Positions 24,515-33,680 are shown, counted from the stretch's first letter. The stretch is 64,000 nt of DNA from Actinoplanes sp. L3-i22 (GCF_019704555.1 NZ_AP024745.1:2786001-2850000); one strand, 5' to 3'. The notes: generated from the sequence alone by a model not told the origin. Program-made: numbers and translations.

Positions 24515-24542
24515 GGTGGTAGCTACTACCGACGCTACCACC
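24515..24542. promoter_or_regulatory. inverted-repeat operator between MFS and CGNR genes
   Basis: GGTGGTAGC (24515-24523) and GCTACCACC (24534-24542) are a perfect 9-bp inverted repeat with a 10-bp spacer. A smaller repeat, GGTAG-CTA-CTACC (24518-24530), is nested in it. It lies between the two divergent starts, where a repressor would control both. Confidence 0.65.
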
Positions 24543-24563
24543 GTCCAGAGCTATGGTGGAAGC

Positions 24564-25421
24564 ATGCGGATCGTCGGCGGCCACCCGGCCCTGAACCTGG
24601 CCAACACGGTCGAGCCCCGCCCACCCAGCCCCCCGCTGTCCGACAGAGCGACGGTGCCGCCAACGGTGATCGTGGAAACCGACCACCTGACCACCCCGCA
24701 AGCCCTGCTGGCCTGGGCCCTCCTGGCCGGCGTAGTCACCGAGCCCGAAGCCCCACTAATCGCGGCAGCCTGGGCACTGCCCCTCCCAACACCCCCGCCC
24801 GCGCAGCCGCAGCCCGCGCAGCCGCAGCCCGCGCAGCCGCAGTCCGCGCAGCCGCAGCCCGCGCCTGCTCAACCTGCACCGTCGCCCTTGGAAGCGGGCG
24901 AGGCTGCCCTGGCCGACGCGCGCGCCCTGCGCGCCCTGATCGACCCGGTGCTGGCCGGCGCCCGACTCCCCGAGCTGACCCACCGCTGGTCCCAGGCAAT
25001 CGCCCGCTCCGAACTCATCGCCGACCGCGCCCGCTCCGAACTCGTCGCCGACCGCGCCGGCGCCGACCGCGCCGGCGCCGACCGCGCCGGCGCCGAACTC
25101 GTCGCCGATCGCGAAGCCCCCGCGCGCGCCCACTCAGAGCCGGTCGCCGCCCGCGATGCCGGCCCAGCGCACCTCCGCGTCGGCACCGATCCGGCCTGGA
25201 TGATCCCGGACCGGCTGGCCGACGCCCTGGTCGATCTGGTGCGCACGGCGGACCGCAGCCGCCTGCGAACCTGCCCACTCGACGAAGGCGGTTGCGGCTG
25301 GCTCTTCCTGGACCGCAGCCGCAACGGCACCCGCCGCTGGTGCTCGATGGAGGACTGCGGTACCCACGTCAAAGCCCGCCGCCTGACCGAACGCCGCCGA
25401 GCCCGCCGGACGGGGTCCTAG
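24564..25421 (+). CDS. CGNR zinc-finger transcriptional regulator with internal repeat insertions
   Basis: 285 residues. The N-terminal ABATE-type domain (MRIVGGHPALNLANTV) and C-terminal zinc finger (CPLDEGGCGWLFLDRSRNGTRRWCSMEDCGTHVKARR spread over about 240-276) are both present; four Cys are intact and CGTH replaces CGNR. Between the domains are two repeat tracts: PAQPQ-type (about 79-100, 15-bp DNA units) and RAGAD-type (about 160-180, 15-bp units). These make it about 90 residues longer than usual. It probably represses the divergent MFS exporter. Its TAG stop shares the palindrome CTAG with the convergent aminotransferase stop. Confidence 0.87.
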   Translation: MRIVGGHPALNLANTVEPRPPSPPLSDRATVPPTVIVETDHLTTPQALLAWALLAGVVTEPEAPLIAAAWALPLPTPPPAQPQPAQPQPAQPQSAQPQPAPAQPAPSPLEAGEAALADARALRALIDPVLAGARLPELTHRWSQAIARSELIADRARSELVADRAGADRAGADRAGAELVADREAPARAHSEPVAARDAGPAHLRVGTDPAWMIPDRLADALVDLVRTADRSRLRTCPLDEGGCGWLFLDRSRNGTRRWCSMEDCGTHVKARRLTERRRARRTGS

Positions 25422-26785
25422 GCGGTCAGCTCGCTGAGGGCCTGGTCGAAGATCTCGTGATGGCGGGCGACGTCGTCGAGGGTCGTCTCGGGGCACATCA
25501 GCGCCATGTTGTGGAACGGGGTCAGCAGCACCCCACGATTCGCCAGGTAGACGTGCAGGAAGTCCTCCAATTCGGCGTCAGCACTGGCCGCCGACTCGGT
25601 GCCGTTGCGCGGAGCCGGGGCGGCGAACCGATACTCCACCCGGGCACCGAGGCGACTCACCGACCACGGAACGCCGTACGCCGAAATGATTTTCTGAATG
25701 CCGTCGGCGAATGCCGACGCCGTCGTGATCATCGTGGCGAACGCGCCCTCGGTCAGCACCTCCTCCAGCGTCGCGCGGGTCGCGGCCATCGACACCGGGT
25801 TGCCGGCGAGAGTGCCGCCGACGCCGCCCATGTCGACCAGGTCGAGGTCGGCGCGGCCGGTCAGCGCGTCGGCCAGCTCCGCGGAAAGACCGTAGGCGCC
25901 GACCGGCACGCCGCCACCGATCGCCTTGCCGATGGTCAGCACGTCCGGCTCGAGATCCCAGAACCGGGTCGCCCCGCCCGGCCCGGCCGAGAACGTGTGC
26001 GTCTCGTCGTTGATCAGATAGGTCCCGTACTTCCTGGTCAGCTCGCGGACGCCGGCCAGGTAGCCGGGCTCGGGCAGCACGATGCCGATGTTGGTCAGCG
26101 CCGGCTCCATCAGCACCGCCGCCACGTCACCGTGCGCCAGCTCGCGCTCCAGCATGGCCAGGTCGTTGAACTCGGCGACCCGGCTGGTCTCGGTCACGTC
26201 GACCGGCGCGCCGACGTTGCCCTCGCGGCTGCGGCCGTGCCCGTCCGGCCCGACGACGATCAGCGACTCATCCACCGAGCCGTGGTAGCAATAGCTGTTG
26301 ACCAGCACTTTCTGCCGACCGGTGACGGCGCGCAGGAGCCGGATCGCCCACCGGTTCGCGTCGGTCGCGGTCAGCGCGAAACTCCAGAACGGCAGCCCGA
26401 ACCGGTTGGCCAGCTCGGCGCCGACCACCGCGGCGTCCTCGGTCGGCAGCATCGTGGTCGCGCCGCCCAGCTCGCCGAGGCGCCGGGTCACCGCGGCGAC
26501 CACCGGCGCGGGGGAGTGGCCGGCCATCGCACCCGTGTCACCCAGGCAGAAGTCGATGAACTCGTTGCCGTCGAGGTCGGTCAGCCGATTGCCGCGGGCG
26601 GTCTTCAGATACATCGGGAAGCCGGCCGCGGTCTTGTTCATCCACGTCATCGGCACGCGCCCGAAGAGGTGGTCGGCGCGCCCATACGCCGCCGCGGAGC
26701 GTGGGTGACGCTCGGCGAAGGTGGCCCGCTCACGCTCGGCGAGCCTGCTGAGTTTGCCGCGATCGACGCCGGATTCCGTTGCCAT
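25418..26785 (-). CDS. class III aminotransferase (glutamate-1-semialdehyde aminomutase-like)
   Basis: 455 residues, PLP fold type I. The active-site pattern is visible: substrate strand DLDGNEFIDFCLGDTGAMAG, phosphate loop TDANRWAIRLLR, the Asp-stacking region YLINDETHTFSAGPGG, and the Schiff-base Lys in TIGKAIGGGVPVGAYG. The closest look is the GSA-aminotransferase subgroup, but hemA-C neighbours are absent and an N-terminal extension (1-45) is present, so it is more likely a biosynthetic or catabolic transaminase of unknown substrate. It is last in a minus-strand run after the EEP gene (39-bp gap). Confidence 0.88.
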   Translation of the reverse strand: MATESGVDRGKLSRLAERERATFAERHPRSAAAYGRADHLFGRVPMTWMNKTAAGFPMYLKTARGNRLTDLDGNEFIDFCLGDTGAMAGHSPAPVVAAVTRRLGELGGATTMLPTEDAAVVGAELANRFGLPFWSFALTATDANRWAIRLLRAVTGRQKVLVNSYCYHGSVDESLIVVGPDGHGRSREGNVGAPVDVTETSRVAEFNDLAMLERELAHGDVAAVLMEPALTNIGIVLPEPGYLAGVRELTRKYGTYLINDETHTFSAGPGGATRFWDLEPDVLTIGKAIGGGVPVGAYGLSAELADALTGRADLDLVDMGGVGGTLAGNPVSMAATRATLEEVLTEGAFATMITTASAFADGIQKIISAYGVPWSVSRLGARVEYRFAAPAPRNGTESAASADAELEDFLHVYLANRGVLLTPFHNMALMCPETTLDDVARHHEIFDQALSELTA

Positions 26786-26824
26786 GCGGCGAAGTTACCA
26801 GGCAATCCTCGCCGAAAAACCCTT

Positions 26825-27553
26825 CTAAAGAACTATTTCCGCTGCCACTCCATAGTGGTCGGATAGGTGCGCACGCCGCCCGCCGGGCAGGGCCACCTCG
26901 TCCCGCAGGGCCAGATCGGCGTGCGCGGTTCCGGCATTTCTGACCAGGAGGTGATCGAATGCGGGCGGATTCGGCCATTGCGGCGACGGGCGATAGGTCG
27001 GGCGGGTGTCCCCGGCCATCGCGTCGGCCAGCCCGGCGCGCTCCCGGAAATCGGCGAGGACCTCGGCATCCCGGGGCAGGTTGAGGTCGCCGGTGACCAC
27101 CACCGGGCGGGCCTGATCGATCCCGGCCAGCTCGCGCGCCAGCACGTCGAGTTCACCACGCTCGACGACGGTGTACCGGTTGCCCGGTGACCAGTCGTCG
27201 TCGCGGTTCGCCGACAGGTGTGTGTTCACCACGACCAGGTCGCCGATCTCCGCGAACAGCGCGCCCTTGCGCATCAGGAACTCCGGACGAGCCGGCCCGG
27301 CCAGCGGAAACCGGACGAAACGCCAGCGGTCGATCGGCAGACGAGAAAGAAGGACCAGACCCCCTTTCAGTACGACCGTGCCGGCGCACGCCGAGTGCGG
27401 AAAGTGCCGCCGGAGCAGCGCCGCGTTGCTCCGATACATCACCTCCTGGAGGCAGACGATGTCGAAATCGGACTCCCGCAGGATCTCGCCGAGCGCCCGC
27501 AGCCGTGGCCGGACATCCCCGGTGAACAGGGTGTTGAAGGTCAGCAGGCGCAT
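26825..27553 (-). CDS. endonuclease/exonuclease/phosphatase (EEP) family hydrolase
   Basis: 242 residues, the whole EEP fold without additional domains. Catalytic and metal motifs occur in order: LTFNTLF, CLQEV (Glu metal ligand), VNTHLSANRDDDW, VTGDLNLP (Asp/Asn pair), PAFDHLLV and LSDHYGV (catalytic Asp-His). There is no signal peptide, so it acts in the cytoplasm. Substrate could be a phosphodiester, inositol phosphate, lipid or nucleic acid. It starts 16 bp after the stop of the caspase-like gene and is probably co-transcribed with it. Confidence 0.9.
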   Translation of the reverse strand: MRLLTFNTLFTGDVRPRLRALGEILRESDFDIVCLQEVMYRSNAALLRRHFPHSACAGTVVLKGGLVLLSRLPIDRWRFVRFPLAGPARPEFLMRKGALFAEIGDLVVVNTHLSANRDDDWSPGNRYTVVERGELDVLARELAGIDQARPVVVTGDLNLPRDAEVLADFRERAGLADAMAGDTRPTYRPSPQWPNPPAFDHLLVRNAGTAHADLALRDEVALPGGRRAHLSDHYGVAAEIVL

Positions 27554-27569
27554 CCGGCGAGACTACCGG

Positions 27570-30500
27570 TCACCCCTCGGCGGCCTTCAGCACCGTGACC
27601 GCCCCGTCCCGCCCGGCCGTCACGTAAAGCCGCAGGCCGTCCGGCGACAGCGCGACCACCCGTGGGCTGTCGCCGACCTTGACCGTGGCCGCCAGCTTCT
27701 TGGTCTTCAGGTCCAGCACCGACAGGGTGTCCGAGCCCTCGTTCACCACGTAGGCGTGGACGCCGTCCGGCGACACGATCACCGCCTGCGGCAGCTTGCC
27801 GACCTTGTAACGCTGGGTGAGTTTGAGCGTCGTCGTGTCGTACGTCTCGACGGTGTTGACGTCGTAATTCGTTACCACGACTGTCTTCCCGTCCGGCGTG
27901 ATCGCCACGCTGTGTGGCGAACGGCCCACCGACACGTTGGCCAGCACCTTCAGGGTCGCCGTGTCGATCACCGACATCCTGCTCGACTCGTGGTCCGAGG
28001 TGAAGGCGCGCTTGCCGTCCGGCGTGAAGTCGATCCAGTGCGGGTTCGGCGGGACACTGATCTGCGACTGCCTGGCCAGCGTCTCCCCGTCGTAGATCTC
28101 CACCCGCGCGCCGTTGTGGATCGGCAGCCAGACCCGCCCGTCCTGCGCGACCGCCGGCTCGAACGGGCGCGGCCCGGTCGGCACCGACGTGAGCACACTG
28201 CGCTTCGCGGTGTCGATCACCGCCATCGCGTTGGCGCTGAAGTCGTTCTCGAACATCGACACATAGAGCCGCGTGCCGTCTCCGGACAACGCCATGAACC
28301 GGGGCGTGTTCGGCACCGGGATCGAGCTCGCCTTGCCGGTCGTCGCGTCGACGAAGAACACGGCCTTGGCGCCCTGGTCAGCGACGTAGACCGTCCGGTT
28401 GTCCGGCGCGACCACGACGCCCTCCGGCTCCCGCCCGACGGCCTTGATCGTGTCCACCACGACCGGAACGCCGAGACTCGCCGGGATCGCCGCGGTCGGC
28501 TCCGTCGGGAGGGTGGTCGGCGCGGGCTGCTGGGTCACGGTCTGCGTCGGCGCCGCCTCCGGTCCGGGGTTGTTCTTGCGCCCGTTCGCGTAACGAATCC
28601 CCAGGTAGGCGCCGGCCGCGAGAATCAACGCGAGAAGCAGGATCCCGGCCACCCTGAGGCGCCGCCGGCCATGCGGCGGATTCTTTCCGTACGGGGCGTC
28701 GCCGCCCGCTACGCCCGGCGGACCGGCCGGTGGCTGCTGCCAGCTCGGCGAAGCCGGCCACCCGGCGGGCGAGGTCGGCCAGGCGTTGGCTCCCGCGCCC
28801 TGCCACTGGGGCTGCTCGGCGGGCGCTCCGGTCCAACCTCCCGGGCCGGGGACGACGGTGCTCTGCTCCCAGTCGCCCGGCCCGTCCCAGGTGACCCGGC
28901 CGGACGGCGATCCGGCGATCCCGCCGCTGGTCGGCGTGGCACCCGCCAGGCCGCCGGTCGGCGCCGGTCCGATCGGCGGGCCACCTGCTCTGGGCGAGCC
29001 GGCCAGGCCCGACGGGGGTTCCGCGGTCCCCGGCCAGCCGGTGTTCGGAACGGTCGTCTCGTCGCTCTGCTGCGCCGGGCGCGGCCAACCACCGGCCGCG
29101 GCCGCCGCGGATCCAGCCTCCCAGGAGGGCGCCTGGTGTCCGCCGGGCTGATTCGCCCAGGTCTCGTCGGGATCGCCGGCCCCCGGCCACTGCCCGGCAT
29201 GGCCCGCATCCGTCCGCTGTTCCGGGAAGCCGGAGTTCGCGAGCGTCGTGTCCACCCCGGGACCGGGCCACTGTTCGGTGCTCGGCAAAGCTTCCGCCTG
29301 CTGCTCCGGGAAGCCGACAGGCGGTGGCATCGATCCCGGCCCGGCGCCAGGCCACTGCCCGGTGGTGCCCGCGCCAGGCACCGCCGACGTGGGAGCGGCG
29401 GCGGCTGCCGGTGGGGCGCTCGCCAGTGGCGATTCGGGAGCGGCGGCTGCCGGTGGGGCGCTCGACAGCGGCGATTCGGGAACGGCCCCTGTCGGTGGGG
29501 CAGTCGACAGCGGCGATACGTGATCGGTAACTGCCGGTGGGGCGCTCGACAGCGGCGATCCGGGATCGGTGGCTTGCGGCTCGCTGCTCGATGGTGTGGA
29601 TGCGGCAACGGTGGTTGGCGGCTGCCATCCGAAACCGGGCTGGGCCTGGTCGAATACGCCGCGGCCCGCTGCCTGGTCACCGGGCCACGGTCCGGCGGGG
29701 GAGCTGGAGATCGACGGCGCGCTCTCGGATCCCGGGGCGTTGGGGATCCCGAAAACCGGCGCTCCGGTGGTCTCGTGGCCGTGGGCGGGCTGGAGGTCTC
29801 CGGACCGGTCCTGCTCGTGCGGCTGACTCGCCTGGGTGCTGGGCTGGTCGGCCTGCTCGTGCGGCTGACTCGCCAGGGTGCCGGGCTGGTCGGCCTGCTC
29901 GTCGGGGTGATCCGCCTGGTTGCTGGGTTGGCTCGGCGTCGACTGTGTGGCCAGCCAACTTCCGACGAAACCGCCGGCCGCGGCTCCAGCCGCTGCTACC
30001 CCGACCGTGCTCGCGTCGGAGCGCTTCTCGGCGTCGTCGGCGGACTGACGATCTGCCGGTTCTTCGAGGTTCGCGACTGCTTCCGTCTGCGCGACGGCAG
30101 ACGGGACCGGCGACTCCTGGCCTTCAGCGGCCGGGTCGGGGCTGGTCCACTGGGTCTCAGGGGCGCTGGGTTGCCCGTTTCCGGTGCTACCGGGGCTTGT
30201 GGACGGGCCGCCGGAGGCGGCGTCGGACCAGGCCGGGGCGACGTTCGACCAGGTGGGTGCGGGCTCGGTCGCCTGCGGTTTGCCGTTCTCCGGCTGGTGG
30301 TCAGGTTCGAGAGGCTGGTGTTCGGTAGACGAAGTCTGCGCCGGTTGCGCATCCGTGGCCGGACCTGCGGCCGCGCCGGCAGCCTCCGCCGGGACCTCGG
30401 TCTCTGCTGGTGCGGTGAGAACCACCGGGAGCGCAGGTTCCACCGTGACCGCAGGCTCCACCGTGACCGGAGGCTCCGCAGGGACCGCGACGGCTGCCTG

Positions 30501-32981
30501 GGCCATCGGCGTCGCGGGCTCTTCCAGAGGCGCGGGCTCTGGCGGGGTCACGGGCTCTGTTTGGCTTGTGGGGGCTGCCGGGGCTGCCGGGGCTGCGGAG
30601 ATCAACGGGGCCGCAGGTTCTGCGGGCGAGCTTGGCCACGGGCCGAGGCTCTCCGCGCTGGTAGCCGGTTCTGCCGGAGAGCCGGGCCAGATGTCCGCCG
30701 CCGAGATCCCTGCCGCTTCGGTGGGTGCGTTGTCGTGAGTGGGCTGTCGCTGGGCCGGGGGCTGGGGGCCGGCGTCCGGGACCTGGGCCCACCAGGTACC
30801 GCTCGGGCGGGACAGTTCCTCGGTGGCGCCGTTGGACCAGGAGGTGGCGGGGGTTCCGGGGCGGTGCGGTGCACCTGACCAGGGGCCGTGTGAGGCTTGC
30901 GGGATTGGTTCCGGTTCGGCTGGCGCCCGATTCTGAGGGCTGGGCTGCGCTGGAATCCCCGGGTACGGCACGGCGGAGGTGGGCCTGTCGGAGGCCGACA
31001 CACTGCCGGACGGGACACCGGGTGACGGGGCACCAGATGACGGGATGCCGGGTGACGGGGCGCCGGAAGACGGGATGCCGGGTGACGGGAAGCCATATGA
31101 GGGGACGCCGGAATTCGGCGCGTTGGAGGTTGGTGCGTCGGGCCATGGGTCGACCGGGGTGCTCAGCGGCTGCTGATCTGCCCACGGCGCGCTCGGCGGT
31201 CCGGAGGCCGGCTGGTTGGGCCACCGTTCGGTGGGTGCGTCCGAGGTCGGCAGGGTGAATGCCTGGCCGGGCGGTGCCGGCTGCGGGGGAGGTTCTGGAT
31301 AGGCCAGTGGCTGGCCGGGAGGGGCGGAGCGGCGTGGCTGGGCCGGGCCTCCGGGCTGGGTGCCGGGCCAGTTCGGCTGCGGGCCGACCGGCGCGCCGGG
31401 CCAGACGGGCTGGCCTGCGCTCGGCGCACCAGACGTGGGCTGGGCGGCAACCGGGGCGCCGGACCTGGGATGGGCGGCAGCCGGGGCGCCGGACGTGGGC
31501 TGGGCGGCTGCCGGGATGCCGGACGTCGGCTGGGCGGTGACCGGGACACCAGAGCTCGGCTGGGGGTTGCCGGTGGCCGAGCGGAATCCGGGCGCGCCGG
31601 CAGAGGGCGCGGCAGCGAAAGGCGTGGCGAGTCCGGGTGCGGCGGCAAGGGGACCGGCGCCTCCGGGGGTGGCGGCGAGGGGGCCGGCGGCTCCGGGGGC
31701 GGCGGCGGCAGCGGATGGGGTGGATCTGGGGGTGGCGGGGGTAAACGGCCCGGCGGAGTCGGGTGTGGCGGGGGCCGGGGAGCTCAGGGCGGGGGAACCC
31801 AGGGCCGGAGAACGCAGGGCGGGGGAGCTCAGGGGCGGGGAGCCCAGTGCCGGGATGCCCGGGGGCGGGGAGTCCGGGGCCGGGATGCCCTGGGTGGAGA
31901 CCTCGCCGGTGACGGACAGGTGGGCGGAGCCGGCCGGGCCCTCCACGGTCACCTCGGCGGTCAACCGGCCGGCCGTCGGGAGCCAGGAGACCCGCAGCTG
32001 GTCGCCCTCCAACGTGGCGCGCACGGCGTCGACGGACGTGACGATCCGGGACGCGGCGATCAGCGGCGGGCCGGTGACCGCCACCCGTACGTCCAATTGT
32101 TTGCTGCCTGGAGCGACGCGGCCGAAATCGATCGCCGCCTCCGCGAGTCGGAGGGAGGTGCGGCGCAGCGCCGCGGTAGCGGCGGCGGCGACGCGGTCGT
32201 TGCCGGTGGCCAGGCGGGCCAGGGTGGTGCGGGCCTGGGCGGCCTGGCTCAGATCGGTGCCGGCGGCCGTGGCGGCCAGCTCGGCGATCAACCCCATCTG
32301 ATCACTGCCGGGCTTGCGCACCTTGGACACGAACGGCTGGCGGCCGGATCCGAAGACCCAGTGGCGTACGGACGGATCCCGCTCCAGCAGGTGGTCGAAG
32401 ACCTCGTCGATCCCGGTGTACCCGTCCCGGTTCCGGTCGGCGGCGCCGCTCCGGATGCCGTCGGCGAGCAGGCCGGCGAACGTGGGCGGCTCGGGCCGGG
32501 CCGCCGCCGTGATCACCACCCGGCTGCGGTCGCCCGCGGCGCGCGCGGCGGGGAAGTAGGCGCCGGCGTCGACCGGGCCGCCGGTGCGCCCGTCGAGCAC
32601 GATGACGACCTGGCCGGCCAGGCTGCGATGGATCAGCGCGTCGAGCCGGGTCACGTCGACGGCGGTGTCGGCGGGACGCTGCATGACGGTGTCCGGGGTG
32701 GCCAGGTAGAGGCCACCGCTGGGGCCGGTGAGCAGGATGCCGCGGAAATAGACCAGCAGGCTGTCCGCCCCGGTCCGGCCGTCGCACAGGGCCTGCAACC
32801 GTTGGTAGACGTCCCAGGTCTCCGGATCCTGGAGGAACTCCACGTCGAATCCGCCCAGACCCGGGTCGCCCAGGGCGGCGGCGAGAGTTCGCACGTCCGC
32901 CGATGGCACCGCGTATCTGCGCAGGACCGGATCGTCATGGTGCTCGACCGTCACCACAACTGCCAGCCGTCGCCCGCTCAT
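27570..32981 (-). CDS. giant caspase-fold (catalytically dead) membrane protein with C-terminal YVTN beta-propeller
   Basis: 1803 residues. Residues 1-240 follow the bacterial caspase (C14) pattern (AVVVTVEHH, YAVPSADVRTLAAAL, LYLATPDT, DRNRDGYTGIDEVFDHL). The expected YFSGHG is YFRGIL (78-83) and the expected D-x-C-x-S-G is DGRTGG (130-135), so both His and Cys are lost. A beta-sandwich (about 285-365, IDFGRVAPGSKQLDVRV) follows, then about 1070 residues of Pro/Ala/Ser/Gln low complexity. One membrane helix lies at about 1442-1464, then a 40-residue-repeat YVTN/SMP-30-type propeller (about 1498-1803; VAPDNRTVYVADQ, ITPDGKTVVVTNYD). Topology predicts a cytoplasmic pseudo-caspase and an external propeller. 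First gene of the EEP-aminotransferase run. Confidence 0.88.
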   Translation of the reverse strand: MSGRRLAVVVTVEHHDDPVLRRYAVPSADVRTLAAALGDPGLGGFDVEFLQDPETWDVYQRLQALCDGRTGADSLLVYFRGILLTGPSGGLYLATPDTVMQRPADTAVDVTRLDALIHRSLAGQVVIVLDGRTGGPVDAGAYFPAARAAGDRSRVVITAAARPEPPTFAGLLADGIRSGAADRNRDGYTGIDEVFDHLLERDPSVRHWVFGSGRQPFVSKVRKPGSDQMGLIAELAATAAGTDLSQAAQARTTLARLATGNDRVAAAATAALRRTSLRLAEAAIDFGRVAPGSKQLDVRVAVTGPPLIAASRIVTSVDAVRATLEGDQLRVSWLPTAGRLTAEVTVEGPAGSAHLSVTGEVSTQGIPAPDSPPPGIPALGSPPLSSPALRSPALGSPALSSPAPATPDSAGPFTPATPRSTPSAAAAAPGAAGPLAATPGGAGPLAAAPGLATPFAAAPSAGAPGFRSATGNPQPSSGVPVTAQPTSGIPAAAQPTSGAPAAAHPRSGAPVAAQPTSGAPSAGQPVWPGAPVGPQPNWPGTQPGGPAQPRRSAPPGQPLAYPEPPPQPAPPGQAFTLPTSDAPTERWPNQPASGPPSAPWADQQPLSTPVDPWPDAPTSNAPNSGVPSYGFPSPGIPSSGAPSPGIPSSGAPSPGVPSGSVSASDRPTSAVPYPGIPAQPSPQNRAPAEPEPIPQASHGPWSGAPHRPGTPATSWSNGATEELSRPSGTWWAQVPDAGPQPPAQRQPTHDNAPTEAAGISAADIWPGSPAEPATSAESLGPWPSSPAEPAAPLISAAPAAPAAPTSQTEPVTPPEPAPLEEPATPMAQAAVAVPAEPPVTVEPAVTVEPALPVVLTAPAETEVPAEAAGAAAGPATDAQPAQTSSTEHQPLEPDHQPENGKPQATEPAPTWSNVAPAWSDAASGGPSTSPGSTGNGQPSAPETQWTSPDPAAEGQESPVPSAVAQTEAVANLEEPADRQSADDAEKRSDASTVGVAAAGAAAGGFVGSWLATQSTPSQPSNQADHPDEQADQPGTLASQPHEQADQPSTQASQPHEQDRSGDLQPAHGHETTGAPVFGIPNAPGSESAPSISSSPAGPWPGDQAAGRGVFDQAQPGFGWQPPTTVAASTPSSSEPQATDPGSPLSSAPPAVTDHVSPLSTAPPTGAVPESPLSSAPPAAAAPESPLASAPPAAAAAPTSAVPGAGTTGQWPGAGPGSMPPPVGFPEQQAEALPSTEQWPGPGVDTTLANSGFPEQRTDAGHAGQWPGAGDPDETWANQPGGHQAPSWEAGSAAAAAGGWPRPAQQSDETTVPNTGWPGTAEPPSGLAGSPRAGGPPIGPAPTGGLAGATPTSGGIAGSPSGRVTWDGPGDWEQSTVVPGPGGWTGAPAEQPQWQGAGANAWPTSPAGWPASPSWQQPPAGPPGVAGGDAPYGKNPPHGRRRLRVAGILLLALILAAGAYLGIRYANGRKNNPGPEAAPTQTVTQQPAPTTLPTEPTAAIPASLGVPVVVDTIKAVGREPEGVVVAPDNRTVYVADQGAKAVFFVDATTGKASSIPVPNTPRFMALSGDGTRLYVSMFENDFSANAMAVIDTAKRSVLTSVPTGPRPFEPAVAQDGRVWLPIHNGARVEIYDGETLARQSQISVPPNPHWIDFTPDGKRAFTSDHESSRMSVIDTATLKVLANVSVGRSPHSVAITPDGKTVVVTNYDVNTVETYDTTTLKLTQRYKVGKLPQAVIVSPDGVHAYVVNEGSDTLSVLDLKTKKLAATVKVGDSPRVVALSPDGLRLYVTAGRDGAVTVLKAAEG

Positions 32982-33191
32982 CGCATCACCCTCGGTCCAT
33001 GGTGCGACGTTCGGAGCCGAGCCGGAACCCCTGGATGATTACGAACTGTCCGCGGGTGATGACCTTGCGTTGTTGATCTTTGTCGGGTTCCGGCCGTTGT
33101 GCGGCGATCTAGCTGGGCCGATGTGGTCTTGGACGGGCTTCCCGGGCGGTTCGCGGCGATGTGCCGTTTTCACCGGATCCGGGGGTGTCGG

Positions 33192-33281
33192 GGATCCGTC
33201 AGACGGTCACACCGGGGGAGGGGCTCCGTCGGGCGGTCACGTCGAGGGAGGGGATCCGTCAGACGGTCACGTCGAGGGCGC
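33192..33281. repeat. 30-bp tandem repeat, three copies, at the 3' end of the 33259 gene
   Basis: Units 33192-33221, 33222-33251 and 33252-33281 share the frame GGATCCGTCAGACGGTCACG + TCGAGGGAGG with few mismatches. The last unit contains the end of the minus-strand small gene including its TGA (33259-33261); the others lie past the stop. Confidence 0.85.
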
Positions 33282-33579
33282 GGCCGAACGGCAGGTCCTT
33301 CTTGGTCTGCGTGGCCTGTACCGTCCGCTCCTGCGCGACGGCGGCACTCTCGGCCTGCACCGCGGTGGCGGCGACCTTTCCGGAGACGACGTCCCGGCCA
33401 CCCTGGAGGCGGGCGAGCTCGGCCTCGGCGGCGGCGACGGCCGCGCGGTCGGCGGTGATGGTCTGCGCGTCGGCCTGTACCGGGATCAGGTCCTGGGCCA
33501 GCTGACGGCGGGAGGCCTGCAGCCGCGCCCAGGCAGCCTGGCTGTCGGACGACGACGCGGTGGCGGTGATCGTGGTCAT
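33259..33579 (-). CDS. small coiled-coil protein, unknown function
   Basis: 106 residues with an excellent RBS (AGGAGG, 6 bp before ATG). It is almost entirely Ala/Gln/Thr-rich helix with heptad-like spacing (WARLQASRRQLAQDLIPVQA, then DRAAVAAAEAELARLQGG), likely a two-helix coiled coil. No signal peptide, no membrane helix, no Cys. I do not recognise the family. The C-terminal LDVTV is encoded in the 30-bp tandem repeat. A stand-alone gene between the giant pseudo-caspase and the HhH membrane protein. Confidence 0.75.
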   Translation of the reverse strand: MTTITATASSSDSQAAWARLQASRRQLAQDLIPVQADAQTITADRAAVAAAEAELARLQGGRDVVSGKVAATAVQAESAAVAQERTVQATQTKKDLPFGRALDVTV

Positions 33580-33680
33580 CGGGACCTCCTGAAGAACTTG
33601 CTGGCAACCGGACAGCCCCTCACATCGGCGGGGGCGCTCCTGACTTGCTACTTCTTCAGGGTCAGTTTTCGCGACAACGT

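Noticed and set aside
7664..33000. One defence island made of the NACHT, NB-ARC and caspase-like genes
   Set aside because: They are 9 kb and 4 kb apart, separated by unrelated operons in both orientations, and no restriction, toxin or mobile genes lie between.
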